A DNA stretch of 64,000 bases from Aquitalea sp. LB_tupeE (GTDB lineage Bacteria; Pseudomonadota; Gammaproteobacteria; Burkholderiales; Chromobacteriaceae), in the NCBI RefSeq assembly GCF_013391415.1, contig NZ_JACAXB010000006.1, positions 1 through 64,000 on the forward strand, in the 5' to 3' direction. Position 1 is the stretch's first letter, and each line of letters opens with the position of its first letter. Positions 1 through 9,998 of the stretch are shown here, piece by piece. A program made the position numbers and the translations under genes. A model generated the notes under the pieces. That model was not told the origin of the DNA and made no database searches. It saw only the letters and a list, made by a program, of their open reading frames with translations.

Positions 1-391
1 TGAACTATACGTCACAGCCCCACCCTCGTCAACACTTTGTGCGAAGAAATCTGCAGATTTTGCTGAGATCCCGCTCCGCCACACGCTAAGTGACTGAGGG
101 TAAAAGACTTATGCAATGAGGGTTTTATGACTGTTTTACTGCGAGTGCGCAGCACGGAGCGTACTGGCGTTCTGGATAGAAGGTGAAAGCTGGTTCCGAT
201 ATATTGAAACCACCCACTGATTGACCTTCTCAAGCCGATAGCGCGTCTGGACAACAGGGCGACGACGCATTTGCAATGCCTAGTTGGGATAGCTGCATAT
301 ATATAGCCAACGCAGATGCCGCCTGACGACGGTTCTGCTACTCTTTATCCTTCTGCAAACTGCCCTACTCCGCCTGATGGCGGCATCTGCC
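1..391. other. Gene-poor leader upstream of nadB
   Basis: No gene is recognised here. On the minus strand a short open frame (about 264 down to 133) reads MRRRPVVQTRYRLEKVNQ and stops after about 44 residues; it has no recognised domain and could be a remnant or chance. An AT-rich TATATATA stretch near 297-304 is a possible -10 region for nadB, but no good -35 lies at normal spacing. Confidence 0.4.
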
Positions 392-1972
392 ATGCTCAAG
401 TTTGATGTATTGATTATCGGTAGCGGTCTGGCCGGCATGACCCTGGCCTTGCATTTGGCTACCACGCGTAAAGTTGGCCTGATTACCAAACGCGATCTGC
501 TGGAAGGCAGTTCGACTTATGCCCAGGGTGGCATTGCCGCGGTGCTGGATACAGAAGACTCTGTTGAAGAACACATTCGCGACACCCTGATTGCCGGTGC
601 CGGCTTATGTAATGAAGAAGCCACGCGCTTTATTGTGGAGCATTCCAAAGAGGCCATTGACTGGCTGATTGCGCTGGGTGTGCCTTTTACCCGCGATGAT
701 ACCCACAAGACGGGTTATCACCTGACCCGCGAGGGCGGCCACAGCCATCGCCGTATTATTCATGCTGCAGATGCGACTGGAGCGGCGGTGACGTCCACCC
801 TGGGCCAGAAGATCAAGGCGCATCCGAACATTACCGTGCTGGAAGATTTCCTGGCGATTGATCTGATTACCTCACGCAAGCTGGGTCTGGAAGGCAAGCG
901 CTGTTATGGCGTGTATGCACTGGACAAGACGCTGGATCAGGTGGTGACCATTGCGGCACAACACACCATTCTGGCATCCGGTGGTGCGGGCAAGGTTTAC
1001 CTGTACACAACCAACCCGGATACAGCGACTGGCGACGGCATTGCCATGGGCTGGCGCGCCGGTTGCCGGGTGGGGAATATGGAATTCATCCAGTTCCACC
1101 CTACCTGCCTTTACCATCCGCATACCAAGTCTTTCCTGATTTCCGAAGCGGTACGCGGTGAGGGCGGCATTCTGAAGCTGCCAGACGGCACCCGCTTCAT
1201 GCCAGATCACGACCCGCGTGGCGAACTGGCACCACGCGACGTGGTGGCGCGCGCGATTGACTTTGAAATGAAGAAGCATGGTCTGGATTGTGTATATCTG
1301 GATATTTCCTACAAGCCGGCCAACTTCATCAAAGAGCACTTCCCCAATATCTATGCACACTGTCTTGAGCTGGGCATCGACATTACCCAAGAACCCATTC
1401 CGGTAGTACCGGCCGTGCACTTTACCTGCGGTGGCCTGGTGACGGACCTGACCGGCCATACTGATGTCGACGCGCTGTATGCAGTGGGTGAAGTAGCTTG
1501 CACCGGCTTGCACGGCGCCAACCGGCTGGCCAGCAACTCCTTGCTGGAGTGTCTGGTGATTGGCAAGGCAGCGGCGGAAGACATTCTGGCCGAGCCGGTC
1601 ATCACCTTGCCGCCTATCCCGGCATGGGATGACAGTCAGGTGACGGACACTGATGAAGAAGTAGTGATTTCGCACAACTGGGACGAGTTGCGCCGTGCCA
1701 TGTGGGACTATGTGGGCATTGTGCGCACCAACAAGCGGCTGATGCGGGCACTGAGCCGGATTCGCCTGCTGTCCGAAGAAATCAACGAGTACTACAGCAA
1801 CTTCCACGTCACCAACGATCTGATCGAGCTGCGCAATCTGGTGCAGACCGCCGAGCTGATCGTGCGCTCGGCCCTGCTGCGTAAGGAAAGCCGTGGCTTG
1901 CACTACAGCCGCGACTACCCGGACACACTGCCGGAGACGCAGGAAACCGTGCTGGAGCCGCCGCTGCGCTGA
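392..1972 (+). CDS. nadB: L-aspartate oxidase
   Basis: Oxidises L-aspartate to iminoaspartate with FAD, the first step of de novo NAD synthesis, in the cytoplasm. The N-terminus carries the FAD dinucleotide motif ([12 protein letters not shown]), followed by the NadB signatures [24 protein letters not shown] and HAADATG, and later the [14 protein letters not shown] block; a helical C-terminal domain follows. Length (about 526 aa) fits the family (E. coli about 540). I chose the ATG at 392 (MLKFDVLII) because it starts right at the fold and has a weak GGCGG upstream; an in-frame ATG at 377 would add five residues and has no clear ribosome binding site. nadA and nadC are not adjacent. The gene ends at a strong terminator shared with the convergent sensor kinase. 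Confidence 0.95.
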   Translation: MLKFDVLIIGSGLAGMTLALHLATTRKVGLITKRDLLEGSSTYAQGGIAAVLDTEDSVEEHIRDTLIAGAGLCNEEATRFIVEHSKEAIDWLIALGVPFTRDDTHKTGYHLTREGGHSHRRIIHAADATGAAVTSTLGQKIKAHPNITVLEDFLAIDLITSRKLGLEGKRCYGVYALDKTLDQVVTIAAQHTILASGGAGKVYLYTTNPDTATGDGIAMGWRAGCRVGNMEFIQFHPTCLYHPHTKSFLISEAVRGEGGILKLPDGTRFMPDHDPRGELAPRDVVARAIDFEMKKHGLDCVYLDISYKPANFIKEHFPNIYAHCLELGIDITQEPIPVVPAVHFTCGGLVTDLTGHTDVDALYAVGEVACTGLHGANRLASNSLLECLVIGKAAAEDILAEPVITLPPIPAWDDSQVTDTDEEVVISHNWDELRRAMWDYVGIVRTNKRLMRALSRIRLLSEEINEYYSNFHVTNDLIELRNLVQTAELIVRSALLRKESRGLHYSRDYPDTLPETQETVLEPPLR

Positions 1973-2012
1973 GCGCACAGCCCGCAAGGTACACACTGAC
2001 TGCACTATCAGG

Positions 2013-2039
2013 AAACGGCACCCGGCGGGTGCCGTTTTT
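2013..2039 (+). terminator. Rho-independent terminator after nadB
   Basis: A 10-11 bp GC-rich stem (AACGGCACCC with GGGTGCCGTT, loop GGC) is followed by five T residues. It sits between convergent nadB and the sensor kinase gene; the A-rich 5' flank may let it work in both directions. Confidence 0.85.
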
Positions 2040-2047
2040 CGTGCAGC

Positions 2048-4342
2048 TTACACGTCGCGACGCAAAGGCAGGGTGAACCAGAACACGCAGCCTCCGCTCA
2101 CCCCGGTGCTGACACTGAACTCGCCACGATGAAACTCGACGATGGAACGGCAGATATTCAAGCCAATCCCCATGCCGTCCGGCTTGGTGGAATAAAACGG
2201 CGTAAACAGCTCGTTCTTGATGTTATCGGCCAGCCCCGGTCCGTTATCGGCCACCTCCACCCGCCAGAAAGCGGCACCGACGGCAGTGCGCACGATGATG
2301 TGCGGGCGGCGGGTTTGCGCCTCCACCATGGCTTCGATGGCGTTCTTCATCAGATTGAGCAATACCTGCTCGATCAACACCGGGTCCATGTCCAGTCGGC
2401 AATCGGTGTCATCTTGCTCAATCAGCAATTGTACCCCTGCCTTGAAGGCCATCATTTCCGCCAGGCCGGCAGCCCGCGCCACCACGCGGGATGGATCCAC
2501 CGTTTCCAGCTGTGGTTCGTGCTTTTTCACAAAGGCACGGATGCTCTTGATGATTTGCCCTGCACGTTGTGCTTGCTGACTGATGGCGGACACGGCATCG
2601 CGCACGCCAGTGGGCAATTCCAGCGTATCCGGCAAGCGCCTGGCCAGCCCGGCCGAATAGGTGGAAATGGCGGTCAGTGGCTGGTTCAGCTCGTGCGCCA
2701 GACTGGAGGCCATCTCACCCATGGCAATCAGGCGCGAGGTGGTCTGGAAGCGCTCTTGCTGCGCCTGCGCCCGCCCTTCCCGCTCACGCTCTTCGGTGAC
2801 ATCGGTGAGAATCACCAGCCAGGCCGATTCACCACTCACCCACTCCAGCCTGCGCCGCTGCATCTGGAACCATTGCTTGCCATCCTGCAGGGTGAACTCA
2901 GTGGCCATGTCGTCCTGTTCCGGATCATGACGCAATCCCGGCAACAACAGGCAGCATGGCGCATCCGGCTCTTCCGCCAGCCACAGATAAGCAAACGTCG
3001 GGTTGCCATACAACAGCTGGCCACTGGCCTGGCTGACCACACACACCCCGGCCTGCATGCCGTTAAGCACGGTGAGAAAGCGCTGATGCGAAGCATTGAG
3101 CGCCAGACGCTGACGCTTGCGTTCTGTAATGTCAAACAGCGCGGCAATCCAGCCACGGTGGCTACCATCTCGCTCTATCAGCGGGGTGGCATACAGACGG
3201 ACTTCAATAAACTCGCCATTCTGGCAGGCAAAGCGCAATTCAAAACCCTGTTCTGGTTGCATACCCTGCCGCACGGCATCCATGGCAGCGCGCATTTGCT
3301 GATGATCGCTGGCGGGCCAGAACACATGCGGCGGCCGCTGCCCTACCAGCTGCTCTGGCGCATAGCCCAGCATTTCACAGAAAGCCCGGTTCACCCGCAA
3401 GATTTCGCCTTGCAGGCTGATGGCCACCAGCCCGCTCTTCATGCAGTCCTCAATGGCCTGCCGTAGCGCCACTTCGGTAGACAAGGCCTGCTCGGCGCGT
3501 GAGCGCTCGCGCATGTGCCGACGAATCCGCCAGATGGAATACAGCAAGGCCGCCGCCAGCAGGGTAATCAGGCCGGTGAGCACAGGCAGGGTCAGCCCCA
3601 GGCCGGAGCGGTAGCTGACCGCGCGCAGGTAAACGCCGAAGCCGGGCGGATCGAAGCTGGTCTGGTGCGAGATATTGCCGGGATGCTCTGACGGGTCGAA
3701 CTTGCTGGCCAAGGTGCGGCCACCGACATCGACAAAACTGATGTAATTCTTGGAGGCAATCCACCACGGCACCTGACGGTGCAGCAGCTGATCGAACTGA
3801 TACACCAGCCGGATGCTGCCCAACACTTTTTCGTTGGCAACGATGGGCACGGCAAGGTCAAAGCGGTATTTGCCATCCGGCCTGCGGTAAGGCTGGCCGT
3901 AGGATGAGCGGCGCAAGCGCATGGCACGCCATACCGCATCGTATTCGTCACCATGCAGCACCCGCCCCGGCGCAACCTGACCGTGCTGGTCGCGCAGCAA
4001 CATGGCTTGTGCGTCGATTTGCTGCACCAGCAACACTTCCGGGCTTTCGCGCATGAAAAACGCGGCATTGGAAATAAAGCGTTCCGGACTCAGTCTGCCA
4101 TTGGCGATATCCGCCGCCACCCCTTCGGCCCACTCTTGCTGACCTTCCATGTGCAGCCGCATCGACTGTTCCAGCCAGAGTACTTCCTGAATCAGATTAT
4201 CCCGCTGCTCATCCACCCAATCGCGATACACCAGATAAAACAGGCCACCCAGGGCAAGTACCAGGGCAATCAGGGTGAGGGAGGTGCCCAGCCACAACAG
4301 GCGGGGGGAACGGCGGCGGGCTAGCATATCAATCACGTGCAT
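2048..4342 (-). CDS. PAS-containing sensor histidine kinase (DctS/FixL-like)
   Basis: Membrane sensor kinase of 764 aa. Order: TM1 about 15-38; periplasmic sensing region about 40-245 (PDC/Cache-like by appearance); TM2 about 248-272; PAS about 297-405; a second PAS about 420-515; HisKA with phospho-accepting His550 in SSLAHELNQPLTA; HATPase with N box around Asn667, G1 DNGPG at 699-703 and G2 GMGIGL at 723-728. All catalytic elements are intact. No response regulator gene adjoins it. Divergence from the dctPQM TRAP operon over 150 bp suggests it senses C4-dicarboxylates and controls that transporter, as DctS-type kinases do elsewhere; this is inference. A FixJ/DctR-like orphan regulator lies at 30850-31485 and could be its partner. 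The start is uncertain: ATG at 4342 or 4327, neither with a good ribosome binding site. Confidence 0.85.
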   Translation of the reverse strand: MHVIDMLARRRSPRLLWLGTSLTLIALVLALGGLFYLVYRDWVDEQRDNLIQEVLWLEQSMRLHMEGQQEWAEGVAADIANGRLSPERFISNAAFFMRESPEVLLVQQIDAQAMLLRDQHGQVAPGRVLHGDEYDAVWRAMRLRRSSYGQPYRRPDGKYRFDLAVPIVANEKVLGSIRLVYQFDQLLHRQVPWWIASKNYISFVDVGGRTLASKFDPSEHPGNISHQTSFDPPGFGVYLRAVSYRSGLGLTLPVLTGLITLLAAALLYSIWRIRRHMRERSRAEQALSTEVALRQAIEDCMKSGLVAISLQGEILRVNRAFCEMLGYAPEQLVGQRPPHVFWPASDHQQMRAAMDAVRQGMQPEQGFELRFACQNGEFIEVRLYATPLIERDGSHRGWIAALFDITERKRQRLALNASHQRFLTVLNGMQAGVCVVSQASGQLLYGNPTFAYLWLAEEPDAPCCLLLPGLRHDPEQDDMATEFTLQDGKQWFQMQRRRLEWVSGESAWLVILTDVTEEREREGRAQAQQERFQTTSRLIAMGEMASSLAHELNQPLTAISTYSAGLARRLPDTLELPTGVRDAVSAISQQAQRAGQIIKSIRAFVKKHEPQLETVDPSRVVARAAGLAEMMAFKAGVQLLIEQDDTDCRLDMDPVLIEQVLLNLMKNAIEAMVEAQTRRPHIIVRTAVGAAFWRVEVADNGPGLADNIKNELFTPFYSTKPDGMGIGLNICRSIVEFHRGEFSVSTGVSGGCVFWFTLPLRRDV

Positions 4343-4380
4343 AAATGAGTTAGGGAAAACCCCAATGATGAAGTCCCCAA

Positions 4381-4435
4381 TGGCATGTTGTTGGCGCGCC
4401 TTCTACTTTACACGGTATTAACAGCCCGCTGATAA
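4381..4435 (+). promoter_or_regulatory. Candidate dctPQM promoters (sigma54-like and sigma70-like)
   Basis: TGGCATGTTGTTGGC at 4381-4395 has the GG-N10-GC spacing of a sigma54 -24/-12 element, with mismatches to TGGCAC-N5-TTGCA. Just downstream, TTTACA (4407-4412) and TGATAA (4430-4435) are separated by 17 bp, a fair sigma70 promoter. Either would give a leader ending at the dctP ribosome binding site. Which is used cannot be decided from sequence. Confidence 0.5.
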
Positions 4436-4494
4436 GGGTTGTGATGACAAAGCAAAAACATTCAACGCTAACAGAAATGCAAACGGAGAGACGT

Positions 4495-5499
4495 ATGAAA
4501 CTGAAGATTGCTGCACTTTTGATCGGAGCTTCTTTTGGTGTAGCCGGCATGGCCCAGGCTGCTGGTGAAATCGTCATCAAGTTCAGCCACGTGGTATCGC
4601 CGGACACCCCCAAGGGCAAGGCTGCGGAATATTTCAAAAAGCTGGCGGAAGAACGTACCCACGGCAAGGTCAAGGTACAGGTTTACCCCAACAGCCAGCT
4701 TTATAAAGACAAGGAAGAACTGGAAGCCCTGCAACTGGGCGCGGTTCAGATGCTTGCCCCGTCGCTGGCCAAGTTTGGCCCGCTGGGCGTGAAGGAATTC
4801 GAAGTTTTCGATCTGCCGTATGTATTCGACAACTACGACGAAGTGAACAAGGTGATGCACGGTGCCATCGGCAAGCAATTGCTGGGCAAGCTGGAAAGCA
4901 AGGGCATCAAGGGCCTAGCTTACTGGGATAACGGCTTCAAGAACTTCTCGGCCAACAAGCCGATCCGCACCCCGGCCGACCTGAAGGGCATGAAGATCCG
5001 TATCCAGTCCTCCAAGGTGCTGGAAGAAGAAATGCGTTCGGTAGGTGCACTGCCGCAGGTAATGGCCTTCTCGGAAGTGTATCAGGCACTGCAAACCGGC
5101 GTGGTGGACGGCACCGAGCTGGAAGCTTCCAACCTGTACACCAGCAAGGCCTATGAGGTACAGAAGCAACTGACCCTGACCCAGCACGGTTTCCTGGGTT
5201 ACGCCGTTATCGTCAACAAGAAGTTCTGGGACGGCCTGCCGGCTGATATCCGCAGCGAACTGGACAGCGCCATGACCGATGCATCCAAGTACGCCAACGA
5301 CATCGCCAAGAAAGAAAACGACCGCGCACTGGCCGCCATCAAGGCTTCTGGCAAAACGCAGGTTTACACCCCCACCGTGGCAGAGCGCAATGCCTTTAAG
5401 AAGGCCATGCTGCCGGTTCATGCCAAGATGTCCAGCCGTATCGGTCCGGACTTGCTGAAAGCCATTTACAAAGAAACCGGTTTCAACCCCAACAACTGA
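4495..5499 (+). CDS. dctP: TRAP transporter C4-dicarboxylate-binding protein DctP
   Basis: Periplasmic receptor that captures dicarboxylates and hands them to the DctQM membrane complex. It has a clear signal peptide (MKLKIAALLIGASFGVAGMAQA), then a mature domain opening with GEIVIKFSHVVSPDTPKG, and the family segments VYPNSQLYKDKEE, KSKGIKGLAYWDNGFKNF and QSSKVLEEEM. The ATG at 4495 is chosen because CGGAGAGACGT precedes it and the signal peptide begins there; an upstream in-frame ATG at 4441 would add an unrelated leader. Length 334 aa is normal. It is first in the dctP-dctQ-dctM operon and followed by the malic enzyme gene. Substrate (malate, succinate, fumarate) is inferred from family and neighbours. 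Confidence 0.93.
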   Translation: MKLKIAALLIGASFGVAGMAQAAGEIVIKFSHVVSPDTPKGKAAEYFKKLAEERTHGKVKVQVYPNSQLYKDKEELEALQLGAVQMLAPSLAKFGPLGVKEFEVFDLPYVFDNYDEVNKVMHGAIGKQLLGKLESKGIKGLAYWDNGFKNFSANKPIRTPADLKGMKIRIQSSKVLEEEMRSVGALPQVMAFSEVYQALQTGVVDGTELEASNLYTSKAYEVQKQLTLTQHGFLGYAVIVNKKFWDGLPADIRSELDSAMTDASKYANDIAKKENDRALAAIKASGKTQVYTPTVAERNAFKKAMLPVHAKMSSRIGPDLLKAIYKETGFNPNN

Positions 5500-5564
5500 T
5501 CAGCCCTGAATCGAGCGTGCGTGCAGCATTGCACCCACGCTCTTTTTGCGAAAAGAGAACAATC

Positions 5565-6158
5565 ATGCTGAAATTCCTCGACCATCTGGAGGAGTGGATG
5601 ATTGCCCTGTTGATGGGAAGTGCCACCCTCATCACCTTCGTGGCGGTACTCCACCGCTACGGCTCGGGCATCGAAACCCTGCAACCCTATCTGGCCCATA
5701 TCAATATGGCGTGGGCCCAGGAACTCACCATCTACCTGTTTGTATGGATGGCCAAGTTTGGCGCGGCTTACGGCGTGCGCACCGGCATCCACGTGGGGGT
5801 GGACGTGTTGATCAATCGCCTGTCCGACAAGACCCGCGCCAAATTCATCGTGTTCGGCCTGCTGGCCGGTGCGCTGTTTACTGGCGTCATTGCCGTGCTG
5901 GGCGGCAATTTTGTCTGGGAAATCGCCCATACCGATCAGACATCGCCTGACCTGGAAGCGCCGATGTGGCTGGTATACCTGGCCATTCCTTGCGGCTCCA
6001 CTCTGATGTGCTTCCGCTTCCTGCAAGTAGCCTGGAACTTCATCAAGACTGGCAGTCTGCCCAAGCATGACCATGGTCATGTTGAAGGCATCGAAGAAGG
6101 TGCCGAGGATCTGGACAACCTGCACCCGCACGACCTGAACCACGGAGGCAAGCACTAA
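5565..6158 (+). CDS. dctQ: TRAP transporter small membrane subunit DctQ
   Basis: Four-helix integral membrane protein bridging the periplasmic receptor and the large permease. Hydrophobic helices are visible around residues 12-32, 45-65, 90-112 and 135-155 of 197, with the family motifs WAQELTIYLFVWMAKFGAAYG and RTGIHVGVDVL. The start at 5565 follows AAAAGAGAACAATC; an upstream in-frame start at 5517 lies in the dctP-dctQ spacer and lacks support. The stop overlaps the dctM start by one base (TAATG), indicating translational coupling. The C-terminal tail is hydrophilic and His/Asp-rich (KHDHGHVEG, PHDLNHGGKH), which is longer than in many DctQ proteins. Confidence 0.92.
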   Translation: MLKFLDHLEEWMIALLMGSATLITFVAVLHRYGSGIETLQPYLAHINMAWAQELTIYLFVWMAKFGAAYGVRTGIHVGVDVLINRLSDKTRAKFIVFGLLAGALFTGVIAVLGGNFVWEIAHTDQTSPDLEAPMWLVYLAIPCGSTLMCFRFLQVAWNFIKTGSLPKHDHGHVEGIEEGAEDLDNLHPHDLNHGGKH

Positions 6159-7486
6159 TGACCACGCTCATCATTTTCGGTCTGCTGCTTACCCTGATGC
6201 TAACCGGCATGCCGATCTCCATCTCGCTGGGTCTGACGGTTCTGACCTTTTTATTCACCATGACCCAGGTTCCGATCGAATCGGTGGCACTCAAGCTGTT
6301 CACCGGCATCGAGAAGTTCGAAATCATGGCGATTCCCTTCTTCATTCTGGCTGGTAACTTCCTGATGCATGGCGGTGTGGCCAAACGGATGATCCGCTTT
6401 GCCACCACCCTGGTAGGCCACTGGTATGGCGGCCTGGGTCTGGCTGGCGTGGTGTCCTGTGCACTGTTTGCCGCCATTACCGGCTCTTCCGTTGCCACCG
6501 TGGTGGCCGTGGGCTCCATCATCCTGCCGGCCATGGTCAAGCAGGGCTATCCGCAACGCTTTGGCGCGGGCGTCATCACCACCTCCGGCGCGCTGGGCAT
6601 TCTGTTCCCGCCGTCCATCAACCTGGTGATGTACTCCATCGCCACTGCGGGCATGGACGTGACCGGCCCGGATGGCATGAGCGTGTCCACCGCATCGGTC
6701 GGTCAGTTGTTCATGGCGGGTGTATTGCCCGGCCTGTGCCTGTCGGTATTGCTGGGCCTGACCACCTGGTACCGTGCCAAGAAGTTTGACTACCCGCGCC
6801 TGCCGCGCGCCAGCTGGAGCGAGCGTCTGCAAGCCTTCCGCGAATGCGTGTGGGGACTGTTGCTGATCGTGCTGGTGATTGGCGGTATCTACAGCGGCAT
6901 CTTCACCCCGACCGAAGCTGCAGCCATGGCAGCGGTATACGCCTTCGTGATTGCCGTGTTCGTTTACAAGGACATGGGACTGAAGGATGTGCCGCGCGTG
7001 CTGATCAACGCTGCGTCGATGAGCTCGATGCTGCTTTACATCATCACCAACGCCGTGCTGTTCTCCTTCCTGATGGCCTCCGAGCAGATTCCGCAAGCCA
7101 TGGCCGCGTGGATGACGGCGCAGGGCCTGGGTGTGGTGGCCTTCCTCTTGCTCACCAACATCCTGTTGCTGGCAGCCGGTAACTTCATGGACCCATCAGC
7201 CATTGTGCTGATCATGGCACCCATCCTGTACCCGGTGGCAGTCAAACTGGGGGTGAATCCGGTACACTTCGGCATTCTGATTGCGGTAAACATGGAAGTG
7301 GGCATGTGCCATCCGCCGGTGGGGCTTAACCTGTATGTGGCCTCCGGCATCACCAAGATGGGCATTACCGAGCTGACTGTGGCCGTATGGCCGTGGCTAC
7401 TCACCATGCTGGGCTTCCTGATTGCCGTGACCTACCTGCCCGGGATATCCCTGTGGCTGCCACGAATGTTAGGTATGATGCAGTAA
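6158..7486 (+). CDS. dctM: TRAP transporter large permease DctM
   Basis: Transport subunit of the Na+-coupled dicarboxylate TRAP system. The 442-residue protein is hydrophobic throughout with about twelve predicted membrane segments. DctM signatures are visible: GMPISISLGL near the N-terminus, SCALFAAITGSSVATVVAVGSI, TTSGALGILFPPSINLVMY, and PPVGLNLYVASGI near the C-terminus. It starts within the dctQ stop codon and ends the operon; a hairpin at 7506-7536 lies downstream. Family assignment is firm; dicarboxylate specificity is inferred from the operon and the neighbouring malic enzyme. Confidence 0.94.
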   Translation: MTTLIIFGLLLTLMLTGMPISISLGLTVLTFLFTMTQVPIESVALKLFTGIEKFEIMAIPFFILAGNFLMHGGVAKRMIRFATTLVGHWYGGLGLAGVVSCALFAAITGSSVATVVAVGSIILPAMVKQGYPQRFGAGVITTSGALGILFPPSINLVMYSIATAGMDVTGPDGMSVSTASVGQLFMAGVLPGLCLSVLLGLTTWYRAKKFDYPRLPRASWSERLQAFRECVWGLLLIVLVIGGIYSGIFTPTEAAAMAAVYAFVIAVFVYKDMGLKDVPRVLINAASMSSMLLYIITNAVLFSFLMASEQIPQAMAAWMTAQGLGVVAFLLLTNILLLAAGNFMDPSAIVLIMAPILYPVAVKLGVNPVHFGILIAVNMEVGMCHPPVGLNLYVASGITKMGITELTVAVWPWLLTMLGFLIAVTYLPGISLWLPRMLGMMQ

Positions 7487-7505
7487 TAGCAGGACAGGAC
7501 AAACA

Positions 7506-7541
7506 ACGCGGCAGAGGTGAAAACCTCTTGCCGCGTACTTT
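7506..7541 (+). terminator. Hairpin after dctM
   Basis: ACGCGGCAGAGGT pairs with ACCTCTTGCCGCGT (one bulged T) around a GAAA loop. The T-tract is short (ACTTTG), so termination may be incomplete. Confidence 0.6.
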
Positions 7542-7637
7542 GTCTGACAGGACCATAGCCCCGATAGAGGGTTAGCCCTTATAATATTCAGCTAAATTAT
7601 TCAAAACGACCATAAGAAACCACCCAGGAGTTCACGA

Positions 7638-9923
7638 ATGGACGAGCAACTGCGCCAAGCCGCACTCGATTTCCACCAGTTTCCTCAGCCCGGCAAGATC
7701 CAGGTGTCCCCGACCAAACCGCTGGCTACCCAGCGTGACCTCGCCCTTGCCTACTCCCCCGGTGTGGCCGCCCCGTGTGACGCCATCGTGGAAGACCCGC
7801 TCAATGCCTACAAGTACACCGCACGCGGTAATCTGGTAGCTGTCATCACCAACGGTACTGCCGTACTGGGCCTGGGCAATATCGGCCCGCTGGCCGGTAA
7901 GCCGGTGATGGAAGGCAAGGGTGTGCTGTTCAAGAAGTTTGCCGGCATCGACGTTTTCGACATTGAACTGAACGAAAACGACCCGGACAAGCTGGTGGAC
8001 ATGATCTGTGCGATGGAGCCGACTTTCGGCGGCATCAACCTGGAAGACATCAAGGCCCCCGAGTGCTTCTACATCGAGAAGAAGTGCCGCGAACGCATGG
8101 GCATTCCGGTCTTCCATGACGACCAGCACGGCACCGCCATCGTGGCCGCTGCCGCTGTACTGAACTCGCTGCGCCTGGTCAACAAGGACATCGCCAATGT
8201 CCGCGTGGTGGCCTCCGGTGCCGGCGCTGCCGCCATCGCCTGCCTGGACCTGCTGGTCGCGCTGGGCGTGAAGCGTGAAAACATCACCGTCTGCGATTCC
8301 AAGGGCGTGATCTACCACGGCCGTGACGAGAAGCTGGACGAATCCAAGCTGCGTTACGCCATTGCCGACAACGGCTGGCGCAAACTGGCCGACGCCATGG
8401 TTGGCGCCGACATCTTCATGGGTCTGTCCGGCCCGCGTCTGGTGTCGCAGGAAATGGTCAAGAGCATGGCTGCTCACCCGGTTATTCTGGCGATGGCCAA
8501 CCCGGAACCGGAAATCCTGCCGCCGCTGGTGAAGGAAGTCCGCCCGGATGCCATCATTGGTACCGGTCGTTCCGACTACCCGAACCAGGTGAACAACGTA
8601 CTGTGCTTCCCCTTCATTTTCCGTGGCGCGCTCGACGTGGGTGCCACCACCATCAATGAAGAAATGAAGCTGGCCACCGTGCGCGCCATTGCCGACCTGG
8701 CCATGGCCGAACAGTCCGACGTGGTTGCCTCCGCCTACGGCGACCAGGAACTGTCCTTTGGCCCGGAATACGTGATTCCGAAGCCCTTCGACCCGCGCCT
8801 GATCGTCAAGATCGCCCCGGCCGTCGCCAAGGCCGCCATGGATTCCGGCGTAGCCACCCGCCCGATCCAGGATTTCGACGCCTACGCCGACCAGCTCACC
8901 CAGTTCGTGTACAAGACCAACCTGTTCATGAAGCCGGTGTTCGCCCAGGCCAAGAAGGAAAGCAAGCGCGTTGTCCTGACCGAAGGTGAAGACGAGCGCG
9001 TACTGCACGCCACTCAGGAAATCGTGCTGGCAGGCCTCGCCCGCCCCATCCTGATCGGCCGTCCGAGCGTGATCGAAAAGCGTATCGAAAAACTGGGCCT
9101 GAAGCTGGAACCGGGCAAGGATTTCGAACTGGTCAACAACGAATCCGACCCGCGCTTTGCCGAATACTGGAAGGACTACTACAACCTGATGAAGCGCAAG
9201 GGCGTTTCCCAGGAGCAGGCCCGTCGCCGCGTAATCGGCAATACCACGCTGATTGGCGCGCTGATGGTTCGCCGCGGTGATGCAGATGCGATGATTTGCG
9301 GTACCTATGGTACTTACCGTCAGCATTTCGACATCGTGGAAACCGTGCTGGGCTACGACAATGCCGACAAGGTGGCCGGTGCCATGAACGCACTGATCCT
9401 GCCGACCGGCAACATCTTCATCACCGACACCTACGTGAATGCCAAGCCGGATGCAGTACAACTGGCCGGCATCACCAAGATGGCGTCCGAAGCGATGAAG
9501 CGTTTCGGTATTGCACCGAAAGCCGCCCTGCTGTCCAACTCCAGCTTCGGCACCATCAACGGTGAATCCGCCGACAAGATGCGCTCCGCACTGGAACTGA
9601 TCCGCGAAGCCCAGCCTGACCTGGAAATCGATGGCGAAATGCAGGGTGATGCCGCCCTGGTGGAAGCCATCCGCACCCAGGCCATGCCGGAAACGACGCT
9701 GAAGGGTTCGGCCAACCTGCTGATCATGCCGAACGTTGAAGCTGCCAACATCAGCTACAACCTGCTGCGTGTTTCGGCATCCGACGGTGTGACCATCGGC
9801 CCCATCCTGATGGGCATGAGCAAGCCGGTACACATCCTGACCCCGATCTCCTCGGTACGCCGCATTGTCAACATGGTAGCCCTGGCTGCCGTGGATGCGC
9901 AGGTAGCAGCCAACAACAGCTAA
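7638..9923 (+). CDS. maeB: NADP-dependent malic enzyme with phosphotransacetylase-like domain
   Basis: Oxidatively decarboxylates malate to pyruvate with NADP, supplying pyruvate and NADPH during growth on C4 acids. The 761-aa protein has the malic N-terminal domain (Tyr39 in [13 protein letters not shown], the metal-site region [21 protein letters not shown]), an NAD(P)-binding domain ([12 protein letters not shown]), and from about residue 430 a phosphotransacetylase-like C-terminal domain that in MaeB enzymes is regulatory (acetyl-CoA) rather than catalytic. Length equals E. coli MaeB (about 759). ATG at 7638 follows CCAGGAGTTCACGA. A TATAAT at 7580-7585 is a likely -10. Its position behind dctPQM suggests joint C4-dicarboxylate uptake and catabolism. 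Confidence 0.95.
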   Translation: MDEQLRQAALDFHQFPQPGKIQVSPTKPLATQRDLALAYSPGVAAPCDAIVEDPLNAYKYTARGNLVAVITNGTAVLGLGNIGPLAGKPVMEGKGVLFKKFAGIDVFDIELNENDPDKLVDMICAMEPTFGGINLEDIKAPECFYIEKKCRERMGIPVFHDDQHGTAIVAAAAVLNSLRLVNKDIANVRVVASGAGAAAIACLDLLVALGVKRENITVCDSKGVIYHGRDEKLDESKLRYAIADNGWRKLADAMVGADIFMGLSGPRLVSQEMVKSMAAHPVILAMANPEPEILPPLVKEVRPDAIIGTGRSDYPNQVNNVLCFPFIFRGALDVGATTINEEMKLATVRAIADLAMAEQSDVVASAYGDQELSFGPEYVIPKPFDPRLIVKIAPAVAKAAMDSGVATRPIQDFDAYADQLTQFVYKTNLFMKPVFAQAKKESKRVVLTEGEDERVLHATQEIVLAGLARPILIGRPSVIEKRIEKLGLKLEPGKDFELVNNESDPRFAEYWKDYYNLMKRKGVSQEQARRRVIGNTTLIGALMVRRGDADAMICGTYGTYRQHFDIVETVLGYDNADKVAGAMNALILPTGNIFITDTYVNAKPDAVQLAGITKMASEAMKRFGIAPKAALLSNSSFGTINGESADKMRSALELIREAQPDLEIDGEMQGDAALVEAIRTQAMPETTLKGSANLLIMPNVEAANISYNLLRVSASDGVTIGPILMGMSKPVHILTPISSVRRIVNMVALAAVDAQVAANNS

Positions 9924-9947
9924 GCTGTCGTCTTTGGTCTTATACTG

Positions 9948-9980
9948 AACGGGCAAGCCAGTCTTGCCCGTTTTCTATTT
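9948..9980 (+). terminator. Rho-independent terminator after maeB
   Basis: AACGGGCAAG (9948-9957) pairs perfectly with CTTGCCCGTT (9963-9972), loop CCAGT, followed by TTCTATTT. It separates maeB from the phaM-like gene. Confidence 0.82.
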
Positions 9981-9998
9981 CCGACCAGGAGAAATGTC

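Noticed and set aside
1-376. Transposase remnant on the minus strand
   Set aside because: The short frame has no DDE or other transposase motif that I recognise, and no terminal inverted repeats are seen.
7632-9956. A 774-codon minus-strand open frame antisense to maeB
   Set aside because: Mirror of a GC-rich coding region; no motif, and maeB has all catalytic motifs.
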